Assembly (NCBI GenBank): GCA_011050525.1
Contig: DRFO01000020.1
Span: 222,933 to 286,932 of the forward strand
Direction of reading: 5' to 3'
DNA: 64,000 nucleotides
Origin: Halopseudomonas xinjiangensis
GTDB lineage: Bacteria > Pseudomonadota > Gammaproteobacteria > Pseudomonadales > Pseudomonadaceae
This document shows positions 57,827 through 64,000 of this stretch, piece after piece. The notes beneath the pieces were generated by a model. That model worked only from the letters and a program-made list of their open reading frames with translations, was not told the origin of the DNA and did not search any database. Both the position numbers and the translations under genes were made by a program. Within the stretch, counting starts at the first letter, position 1; each line of letters begins with the position of its first letter.

Positions 57827-59194
57827 ATGGCGAAGAATAAGCGCATCTACGGCTGCACCGAATGCGGGGCAACGTTCAACAAGTGGGCTGGCCAGTGTGG
57901 CGAGTGTCAGGCCTGGAATACGCTTGTGGAAACGGTTGTGGATACCACCCCGACGGGTGGCAGCGGCAGAGCGTCCAACTGGGCAGGTGAGCTGGCGCAG
58001 GTAAAAACCCTGGCGGATGTTTCCACCGAAGAAATGCCGCGCCAGCCCAGTGGCTCCTCCGAGTTGGACAGAGTACTGGGTGGCGGTCTGGTGGCAGGCT
58101 CGGTGGTGCTGATTGGCGGCGATCCGGGTATCGGCAAATCCACCATATTGCTACAGACCCTTTGTCGTCTGGCCCAGACCATGCCCGCCCTGTATGTCAC
58201 GGGTGAGGAGTCGCAGCAGCAGGTAGCCATGCGCGCGCGGCGCTTGTCCTTGCCGGAGGACAAGCTGATGGTGATGACCGAAACCTGTATCGAGAGCATC
58301 ATTGCCACGGCCCGGCGTGAGCGGCCGAAGGTGATGGTGGTTGATTCCATTCAGACTATCTTCACCGAACAGCTGCAATCTGCACCAGGTGGGGTGGCTC
58401 AGGTGCGTGAAAGCGCGGCGCTACTGGTGCGCTATGCCAAACAGAGCGGTACGGCGATATTCCTGGTCGGCCACGTGACCAAGGAGGGCTCGCTGGCAGG
58501 GCCCAGAGTGCTCGAACACATGGTCGATACGGTGCTTTATTTCGAGGGCGAATCGGATGGCCGCTTGCGCATGCTACGTGCGGTCAAGAACCGCTTCGGC
58601 GCGGTCAACGAGCTGGGGGTGTTTGCCATGACCGACAAGGGCCTGAAAGAGGTCTCCAATCCATCGGCCATTTTTCTGTCGCGTTACGAGACGCCCATTC
58701 CTGGTAGCGTGGTGATGTCCACCTGGGAAGGTTCCAGACCCATGCTGGTGGAAGTCCAGGCTCTGGTCGATACCAGCCATCTGGGCAATCCGCGCCGGGT
58801 CACGCTGGGGCTGGATCAGAACCGCCTGGCCATGTTGCTGGCGGTTCTGCACCGCCATGGCGGCGTAGCGACCTACGATCAGGACGTCTTCGTCAACGTG
58901 GTAGGGGGCGTCAAGGTGCTGGAAACGGCCTCGGATCTGGCGCTGCTAGCTGCGGTCATGTCGAGCTTGCGCAATCGGCCCTTGCCGATGGATCTGATGG
59001 TGTTTGGTGAGCTGGGCCTTTCCGGCGAGGTACGCCCGGTACCGAGCGGCCAGGAAAGACTCAAAGAGGCGGCGAAGCATGGCTTTACCCGCGCGATCGT
59101 ACCCAGGGCCAACGCGCCCAAGGAATCGCCGGAGGGGATGCAGGTAATTCCGGTGACTCGACTGGACGAAGCCCTGGACGCCATCTTTGATTAA
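57827..59194 (+). CDS. radA: DNA repair protein RadA
   Basis: RadA (Sms) is a RecA-like hexameric helicase that moves branches in recombination and may help natural transformation. The 455-residue protein has an N-terminal C4 zinc finger (Cys10, Cys13, Cys24, Cys27), Walker A GGDPGIGKST, the RadA-specific KNRFG motif (RAVKNRFGAVNE) and a C-terminal Lon-like domain. ATG 57827 has GGAGGA just before it; the extension to 57800 lacks a ribosome site. The gene is divergent from the EAL gene. Confidence 0.95.
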   Translation: MAKNKRIYGCTECGATFNKWAGQCGECQAWNTLVETVVDTTPTGGSGRASNWAGELAQVKTLADVSTEEMPRQPSGSSELDRVLGGGLVAGSVVLIGGDPGIGKSTILLQTLCRLAQTMPALYVTGEESQQQVAMRARRLSLPEDKLMVMTETCIESIIATARRERPKVMVVDSIQTIFTEQLQSAPGGVAQVRESAALLVRYAKQSGTAIFLVGHVTKEGSLAGPRVLEHMVDTVLYFEGESDGRLRMLRAVKNRFGAVNELGVFAMTDKGLKEVSNPSAIFLSRYETPIPGSVVMSTWEGSRPMLVEVQALVDTSHLGNPRRVTLGLDQNRLAMLLAVLHRHGGVATYDQDVFVNVVGGVKVLETASDLALLAAVMSSLRNRPLPMDLMVFGELGLSGEVRPVPSGQERLKEAAKHGFTRAIVPRANAPKESPEGMQVIPVTRLDEALDAIFD

Positions 59195-59205
59195 GAGCGC
59201 AGCGT

Positions 59206-59562
59206 CTAGAGCAAGGCGCCGAGCTCTCTTTCGAGCAGGTCGGCATCACCAAGATTAAGGGAAAGTAGTCGCTTCAGATGGCTGATGGAATCAAGGTCGA
59301 TGTGCAGACACTGGAACCCCAACAGTCCTTCCTCGGCGTGGGCCAGATGCACTTCCATGCAAATCTGATTTCCCTCCGATAAATCGATGGTGGCAGTGAA
59401 GGGAGACCGCGCTCGCGCGGGCTCCCAGTTGTCAGGCTGCTGAATCAACAGCCCGCGCAGGGACAGGTCGACCAATTGCACGACGATATGCCAGTCGTCC
59501 TGGTTCAGGGTGGTGTGCGCATCGAAGGGAATACGCGTAAAGCGGCGTCTGTCGTCGATCAT
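59206..59562 (-). CDS. PilZ domain protein (cyclic di-GMP receptor)
   Basis: A 118-residue single PilZ domain. The binding residues are present: RRRFTRIPF gives the RxxxR segment and DLSLRGLLI the D/NxSxxG motif, so it should bind cyclic di-GMP. It has no other domain; its output is unknown. It is not next to the EAL gene but lies within 1.5 kb on the same strand. Convergent with radA. Confidence 0.88.
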   Translation of the reverse strand: MIDDRRRFTRIPFDAHTTLNQDDWHIVVQLVDLSLRGLLIQQPDNWEPARARSPFTATIDLSEGNQICMEVHLAHAEEGLLGFQCLHIDLDSISHLKRLLSLNLGDADLLERELGALL

Positions 59563-59615
59563 GGACTGTCCCGGCTGTTGGTCTGTGTGATTATAGCTGC
59601 TTTTGCCGCAACGGC

Positions 59616-60956
59616 TCAGACCACGCCCTGCGCCAGCATAGCGTCAGCCACTTTGACGAAACCCGCAATATTGGCTCCTGACACGTAGTCGATATAGCCG
59701 TTGTCGTCTGCGCCGTACTGCTCGCAGGCGTGGTGAATGCACAGCATGATTTCCTTCAGCCTGGCGTCCACTTCCTGAGCGCTCCAATGGGTACGCATGG
59801 CGTTCTGCGACATCTCCAGCCCGCTCACGGCAACGCCCCCGGCATTCGCAGCCTTGCCCGGTGCGAATAGCAGCCCCGCTGTCTGAAAGGCGTCGACAGC
59901 CTCCAGCGTGCACGGCATGTTGGCCCCCTCGCAGATACCCTGGCAGCCGTTCCCAATAAGGTTGCGTGCATCGACCAGATGGATCTCGTTCTGGGTGGCG
60001 CAGGGCATCGCCAGATCGCAGGGCAGATGCCAGGGAGTGCTAGTAGGCAGAAATTCGGCACCGTTGGTCAGTTCCATTTCAGCCAGACGGCCCCGTTGCT
60101 CGTTTTTCAATGTCACCAGGTGGTCCCATTGCTCCAGCGTAAGGCCGTTCGGCAAATGCAGAGTGCCGCCGGAGTCGGACATTGATATCACCTTTGCCCC
60201 AAGATCGATTGCCTTGCGCGCCGCATGCTGAGCTACGTTGCCGGAACCGGAAATAGTCACCCGCAGATTGCGGATCGGTACGTTCCGCCGCGAGAACATT
60301 TCCTGAGCGAAGTAAACGCAACCGTAACCGGTGGCTTCCGGGCGAACCAGGCTGCCGCCATAACTCAGGCCCTTGCCGGTCAGAACCGAGGTGAATTCGT
60401 TGCGGATGCGCTTGTATTGCCCATACAGAAAACCTATTTCGCGGTGGCCTACACCAATGTCTCCGGCTGGTATGTCAACGTCCGCGCCGATGTGCCTGGC
60501 CATTTCGGTCATGAACGACTGACAGAAGCGCATGACTTCGCCATCGCTCTTGCCCTTGGGATCGAAGTCCGAGCCGCCCTTGCCACCGCCCAATGGCAGC
60601 GTGGTGAGTGCATTCTTGAAGACCTGCTCGAATGCGAGGAATTTGAGTACGCCGAGATCCACCGACGGATGAAAGCGCAACCCTCCCTTGTAGGGACCGA
60701 TGGCGCTGTTCATCTGCACTCGGTAGCCCCGACTCACCTGCACCTGCCCTCGATCATTGACCCAGGGCACGCGGAAGATGATCACCCGCTCAGGTTCTAT
60801 CAGCCGCTGAATAACACCATTGTTGAGATACTTCGGGTTGGCCTCAAGGAAAGGCCACAAGGTGGTGAGAACTTCTTCGGCTGCCTGATGAAACTCCGGC
60901 TGGTCTGGATCGCGTCGTTTAAGGTGGGCCAGGCAGGCCGCTAGCGTATCGATCAT
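59616..60956 (-). CDS. gdhA: NADP-specific glutamate dehydrogenase
   Basis: A 446-residue hexameric-type GDH that fixes ammonium on 2-oxoglutarate. Catalytic Lys motifs RGYRVQMNSAIGPYKGGLRF (in part) and PLGGGKGGSDFDPKGKSD, the Asp motif DIPAGDIGVG and the Rossmann loop SGSGNVAQHAA are all present. MID at 60956 matches the family start, though no good ribosome site is seen before it; a GTG at 60968 would add four residues. It is downstream of a repeat region. Confidence 0.95.
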   Translation of the reverse strand: MIDTLAACLAHLKRRDPDQPEFHQAAEEVLTTLWPFLEANPKYLNNGVIQRLIEPERVIIFRVPWVNDRGQVQVSRGYRVQMNSAIGPYKGGLRFHPSVDLGVLKFLAFEQVFKNALTTLPLGGGKGGSDFDPKGKSDGEVMRFCQSFMTEMARHIGADVDIPAGDIGVGHREIGFLYGQYKRIRNEFTSVLTGKGLSYGGSLVRPEATGYGCVYFAQEMFSRRNVPIRNLRVTISGSGNVAQHAARKAIDLGAKVISMSDSGGTLHLPNGLTLEQWDHLVTLKNEQRGRLAEMELTNGAEFLPTSTPWHLPCDLAMPCATQNEIHLVDARNLIGNGCQGICEGANMPCTLEAVDAFQTAGLLFAPGKAANAGGVAVSGLEMSQNAMRTHWSAQEVDARLKEIMLCIHHACEQYGADDNGYIDYVSGANIAGFVKVADAMLAQGVV

Positions 60957-61418
60957 GGAGAGAGTCACTATGCTGGGTTGCTGAAAAGTGGGCTTAACTC
61001 TAACAGAGCCCGGTAATTTAGAAACAGCACAGTGGCCTGTAAATCCATGCTCTGGTTATGGTTCCCGAACCCTGGATTCCCGCCTTCGCGGGAATGACGA
61101 GGGGAGATTGCATGGGAATGACGAGGAGGGCTTCGCGGAAGTGGCGAATGGGCCTTAGGGGAATGGCGAGGGCCTTCGCGGGATTTGCGGGGGACAGTTG
61201 CGCGGGAATGACGAGGGGAGATTACGTGGGAATGACGAGGAGGGCTTCGCGGAAATGGCGAATGGGCCTTAGGGGAATGGCGGGGGCCTTCGTGTGATTT
61301 ACGGGGGAAGCTTTCTCGGACATCGCGAGGGAGTCGCATAGCGGGGCGTCATATGTACACTTCACGCGTACCGCGGCCACCTCAGACACCAGACTTACTG
61401 TTCTCTTGAGGTGCAACA
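60957..61418. repeat. Family A REP copy with 114-bp tandem duplication
   Basis: A palindrome (61072-61099) leads into two tandem copies of a 114-bp unit, 61090-61203 and 61204-61310. Each unit contains decayed REP arms (GGGAATGACGAGG, GCCTTCGCGGG). Because 114 is divisible by three, an artificial repeated-open-frame protein appears on the plus strand; it is not a gene. No gene is supported in the 513-base gap. Confidence 0.85.
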
Positions 61419-61456
61419 AGAAAAGGCAAGCTGCTCCGCTCGGAACAGCTTGCCTT
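61419..61456 (-). terminator. Rho-independent terminator after ettA
   Basis: AAGGCAAGCTG (61423-61433) pairs perfectly with CAGCTTGCCTT (61446-61456), and on the minus strand the stem is followed by TTTTCTTG. The gene ends 14 bases upstream of it. Confidence 0.85.
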
Positions 61457-61469
61457 CACATGACAAGCT

Positions 61470-63161
61470 TCAAGCCAGTTTCTTGTAGCGCACCCGGTGC
61501 GGCTGGGTTGCCGCTTCGCCGAGCCGCTTCTTGCGATCGGCTTCGTAGTCGGTGTAGTTGCCCTCGAAAAACTCCACGTGCGAGTCATCCTCATAAGCCA
61601 GGATATGCGTGGCGATGCGATCAAGGAACCAGCGGTCGTGGGAAATGACGACTGCTGAGCCGGGGAAATCCAGCAGGGCCTCTTCCAGTGCGCGTAGCGT
61701 TTCCACGTCGAGATCGTTGGAGGGTTCGTCTAGCAGCAATACATTTGCGCCCTGCTTGAGGGTCAGCGCCAGATGAAGTCGGCCGCGCTCACCGCCGGAC
61801 AGATCCTTGACGAACTTCTGCTGATCGGCGCCCTTGAAGTTGAAGCGACCAACATAGCCTCTGGAAGGCATCTCGTAGTTGCCGACCTTGATTTGGTCAA
61901 AGCCGTCCGAAATCTGATGCCATACGGTCAGACTACCGTCGAGATTCTCACGGCTCTGGTCGACACTGGCAATCTGCACGGTCTCGCCGATATCGATGGA
62001 GCCAGCATCGGGCTGCTCCTTGCCGTTGATCATGCGAAACAGGGTGGATTTGCCCGCGCCGTTACCGCCGATAACCCCGACAATAGCCCCCTTGGGAACG
62101 CTGAAGGTCAGGTTGTCGATCAGTACCCGGTCGCCATACCCTTTGCTGACACCAGTGAATTCGATGACCTTGTCGCCCAGACGCGGGCCAACGGGAATAT
62201 AGATTTCATTGGTTTCACTCTGTTTCTGGAATTCCTGCGACTGCAATTCCTCGAAGCGCTGCAGGCGAGCCTTGGATTTGGCTTGGCGGCCCTTGGCGCC
62301 CTGACGCACCCACTCCAGCTCGGCTTTCATCGCCTTGGCATGGGAGGATTCCTGTTTGGATTCCTGTGCCAGACGGGCGGCCTTGGATTCCAGCCATTGG
62401 GAATAATTGCCCTCAAAGGGTATGCCGTGGCCGCGGTCCAGTTCGAGAATCCATCCAGCCACGTTGTCCAGGAAGTAACGGTCGTGGGTAATGGCTACGA
62501 CCGTGCCTGAGAAATCATGCAGGAAATGCTCAAGCCAGGCTACCGAGTCGGCATCCAGGTGGTTGGTCGGCTCGTCCAGCAATAGCATGTCCGGTGCAGA
62601 CAACAATAGCCGGCAAAGCGCTACCCGGCGTTTTTCCCCGCCGGACAGATGCTCTATCCTGGCATCCCACGGCGGCAGACGAAGCGCGTCGGCCGCTACT
62701 TCGAGCTGGCGCTCCAGGTTGTGACCATCGGACGCTTGCAAAATGGCTTCAAGCTTGGCCTGCTCTGCGGCCAGGGCATCAAAGTCCGCATCCGGCTCGG
62801 CATAGGCGGCGTACACTTCGTCCAATCGAGCCTGTGCCTGCTTGATCTCGCCGACTGCTTCCTCGACTATTTCACGAACAGTCAACGCCGGGTCAAGTTC
62901 TGGCTCCTGAGGCAGATAACCTACTTTGATTCCCGGCATTGGACGTGCTTCACCGTCAATCTCGGTGTCCACGCCAGCCATGATGCGCAGGAGGGTAGAC
63001 TTGCCCGAGCCGTTGAGGCCCAGCACGCCGATTTTGGCACCGGGGAAGAAGGACAAGGAAATGTCCTTGAGAATCTGACGCTTCGGGGGCACAACCTTGC
63101 CAACCCGATGCATGCTATAAACATATGATCCTGTTTGCCCTGTTTTGTCGCCTTTGGCCAT
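61470..63161 (-). CDS. ettA: Energy-dependent translational throttle protein EttA
   Basis: A 563-residue ABC-F protein that binds the ribosomal E site and gates the first elongation step by ATP level. Both ABC domains are complete: GLNGSGKST with LSGGEKRR, and GGNGAGKST with LSGGERGR. The arm and P-site-tRNA-interacting linker (KAMKAELEWVRQGAKGRQAK) is present. The N-terminus (MAKGDKTGQTGS before YVYSMHRVGKVVPPK) is nine or so residues longer than E. coli EttA. ATG 63161 has GAGGG upstream. The terminator at 61419 follows. Confidence 0.95.
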   Translation of the reverse strand: MAKGDKTGQTGSYVYSMHRVGKVVPPKRQILKDISLSFFPGAKIGVLGLNGSGKSTLLRIMAGVDTEIDGEARPMPGIKVGYLPQEPELDPALTVREIVEEAVGEIKQAQARLDEVYAAYAEPDADFDALAAEQAKLEAILQASDGHNLERQLEVAADALRLPPWDARIEHLSGGEKRRVALCRLLLSAPDMLLLDEPTNHLDADSVAWLEHFLHDFSGTVVAITHDRYFLDNVAGWILELDRGHGIPFEGNYSQWLESKAARLAQESKQESSHAKAMKAELEWVRQGAKGRQAKSKARLQRFEELQSQEFQKQSETNEIYIPVGPRLGDKVIEFTGVSKGYGDRVLIDNLTFSVPKGAIVGVIGGNGAGKSTLFRMINGKEQPDAGSIDIGETVQIASVDQSRENLDGSLTVWHQISDGFDQIKVGNYEMPSRGYVGRFNFKGADQQKFVKDLSGGERGRLHLALTLKQGANVLLLDEPSNDLDVETLRALEEALLDFPGSAVVISHDRWFLDRIATHILAYEDDSHVEFFEGNYTDYEADRKKRLGEAATQPHRVRYKKLA

Positions 63162-63220
63162 ATAAAATACCCTCAATGATTGATGCTTCTTGGTCTTGAT
63201 GATTCTAAAGGAAACAAGAA

Positions 63221-63280
63221 GTGTAAAGTTTAAGATTTGACCTGAACCCCCGCTTTGCTTATTCTAAAAATGTAAAGTTT
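63221..63280 (+). repeat. Short direct repeats upstream of the integrase gene
   Basis: TGTAAAGTTT occurs at 63222-63231 and 63271-63280, each preceded by ATTCTAAA within 30 bases. They lie between ettA and the integrase gene and could be binding sites for the integrase or part of an attachment site. Confidence 0.4.
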
Positions 63281-63292
63281 GGGGGTAAGATA

Positions 63293-63889
63293 ATGTCATA
63301 TCAAGTCGTTGAAATTCGGCTCAATGGTGGTCGAGAAAAGGTTTTGGTGCAAGACCGGGTGCCGCTTTACTACCCCAATCTGCTAGTGACACATAAGTTT
63401 CGGAATCGGTCGCCCAACACACAAGATAAGCTTCTAAGACACATCGCACTGTTCCACGAGTTTCTTGACAGCTTGTTCATTGATCTAATTTCACGACTCG
63501 AACAGCGCCCAAAAGCTGCCTACCTAACAGATAGTGAAATCAGCCGATTCATGGTTGATGCGCACCTCTCAAAAATCACGTTAGACAAAAAGCACGCCGG
63601 TGTGAGCTTGATCGAAAAAGCCTACGAATTCGTCGGCAGTGCTCACGCCGAGCAGCGCTGCGAGACTGTTCGAGATTACCTTGATTTCTTGTACGAAAGG
63701 CTAGGCGATGAAGTTACGCGAGAGGATGCTGCCAGAGATCTTAAAAAGCGGTTTAATCGTAAGATCAAGTCTGCTAGACCCGCCTGGAAAAGAACACGGA
63801 ATGACGAGATAAAAGGACTGACTAAAGAGCAACGGGAATCTTTGCTTGAGGTTGCTCGGGTTCTACCCCGTTACTGCGGACACTTTTGA
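63293..63889 (+). pseudogene. Tyrosine-type integrase, N-terminal part, interrupted by an IS
   Basis: The frame reads 198 residues and begins MSYQVVEIRLNGGREKVLV; its middle resembles the SAM-like core-binding domain of tyrosine recombinases (SPNTQDKLLRHIALFHEFLDSL, noted in parts). The catalytic domain with R-H-R-Y is absent because the reading frame runs into the left end of an IS at about 63875; the last residues (YCGHF) come from the IS. The gene sits just after ettA, so it probably marks the edge of a genomic island. Its codon use looks more AT-rich than that of the neighbours. Confidence 0.7.
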
Positions 63890-64000
63890 AAAGAGGCACA
63901 ATGTGCCAAAGGAGTGTTCATGTCCAAACGCAGAAGATACAGCCCCGAATTCAAGCGCGAAGCCATCGCGCTATCTCGCCAGCCAGGTGCCAATTGCCGC
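63875..64000 (+). mobile_element. IS3-family insertion sequence, left end (rest outside window)
   Basis: TGCGGACACTTTTGAAA at 63875 looks like an IS3-family terminal inverted repeat, and a transposase OrfA-like frame follows. The right end and target duplication are beyond the window. It interrupts the integrase gene. Confidence 0.7.
63920..64000 (+). CDS. IS3-family transposase OrfA, N-terminal fragment
   Basis: The frame starts MSKRRRYSPEFKREAIALS and continues to the window edge (27 codons). This is the helix-turn-helix start of IS3-type OrfA proteins. AAGGAG precedes the ATG. OrfA and OrfB normally give the active transposase by frameshifting; OrfB would lie beyond the window. Confidence 0.82.
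   Translation, partial: MSKRRRYSPEFKREAIALSRQPGANCR

Noticed and set aside
61058..61297. Open frame with repeated MTRRASRKWRMGLRGMA units
   Set aside because: Produced by a 114-bp tandem duplication of REP-derived DNA; no ribosome site and no domain.

Overview
The window looks like a chromosomal segment of a gammaproteobacterium of the Pseudomonadaceae. It carries the Pseudomonas-type blocks pilABCD-coaE-yacG, ispB/rplU-rpmA-obgE-proB, rpsT/murJ and ribF-ileS-lspA-fkpB-ispH, a sigma-54-type pilin promoter, and moderately high G+C coding sequence. The Pseudomonas stutzeri or pertucinogena (Halopseudomonas) relatives are my best guess, but species cannot be fixed from the window.

Layout. 0-2 kb: 3' part of pilY1 overlapping minor pilin gene pilE. 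2-7 kb: two divergent genes for large secreted lipoproteins, a DUF6351 protein and a GxSxG hydrolase-like protein. 7-12.3 kb: a MocR-type regulator, trmA overlapping an NCS2 purine permease gene, and fklB. 13-26 kb: a housekeeping block for isoprenoid synthesis (ispB, ispH), ribosomal proteins (rplU, rpmA, rpsT), ObgE, proline synthesis (proB), MurJ, RibF, IleS, LspA and FkpB. 26-33.2 kb: a Nudix gene, yacG, coaE and the type IV pilus genes pilD, pilC, pilB and pilA, with a second major-pilin-like gene divergent from pilA. Each pilin gene has its own GG-N10-GC sigma-54 promoter. 33.2-35.5 kb: a small accessory zone with a lipoprotein gene, a broken MNT nucleotidyltransferase, and yefM-yoeB with its operator. 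35.5-47.2 kb: envelope and transport genes (FUSC family, orphan membrane fusion protein, a large class A PBP-like protein, Na/Ca antiporter), a nitronate monooxygenase, a DUF2855 protein and a HemD paralogue. 47.2-63.2 kb: amidase, Lon-like protease, UPF0114 protein, FeS-type photolyase, rlmG, mscL, polyphosphate:AMP phosphotransferase, an EAL protein, radA, a PilZ protein, gdhA and ettA. 63.3-64 kb: a tyrosine-integrase-like gene cut by the left end of an IS3-family element, probably the edge of a genomic island.

Two dispersed palindromic repeat families fill most long intergenic spaces. Family A is a short REP-like palindrome with core CCCGCGAAGGCGGG flanked by GTCATT and ATCCAG; it forms arrays, tandem duplications and even the 3' end of one gene. 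Family B is about 80-100 bp with inverted ends like GGTCAAGCACCAGCTTGAT and occurs three times in full and once as a half copy. Family A arrays lie on both sides of the ispB-ispH block, which from memory is inverted relative to the pilE-ispH order of P. aeruginosa PAO1.

The type IV pilus genes form the main functional theme: PilY1 and PilE (tip and minor pilin), PilA and a second pilin, PilB (extension ATPase), PilC (platform) and PilD (prepilin peptidase), with EAL and PilZ proteins that may link to cyclic di-GMP. No wholly new system was proven. The best leads are the divergent sigma-54 pilin pair, the family B elements, the pair of perfect DnaA boxes at 51.4-51.6 kb and the divergent lipoprotein pair.
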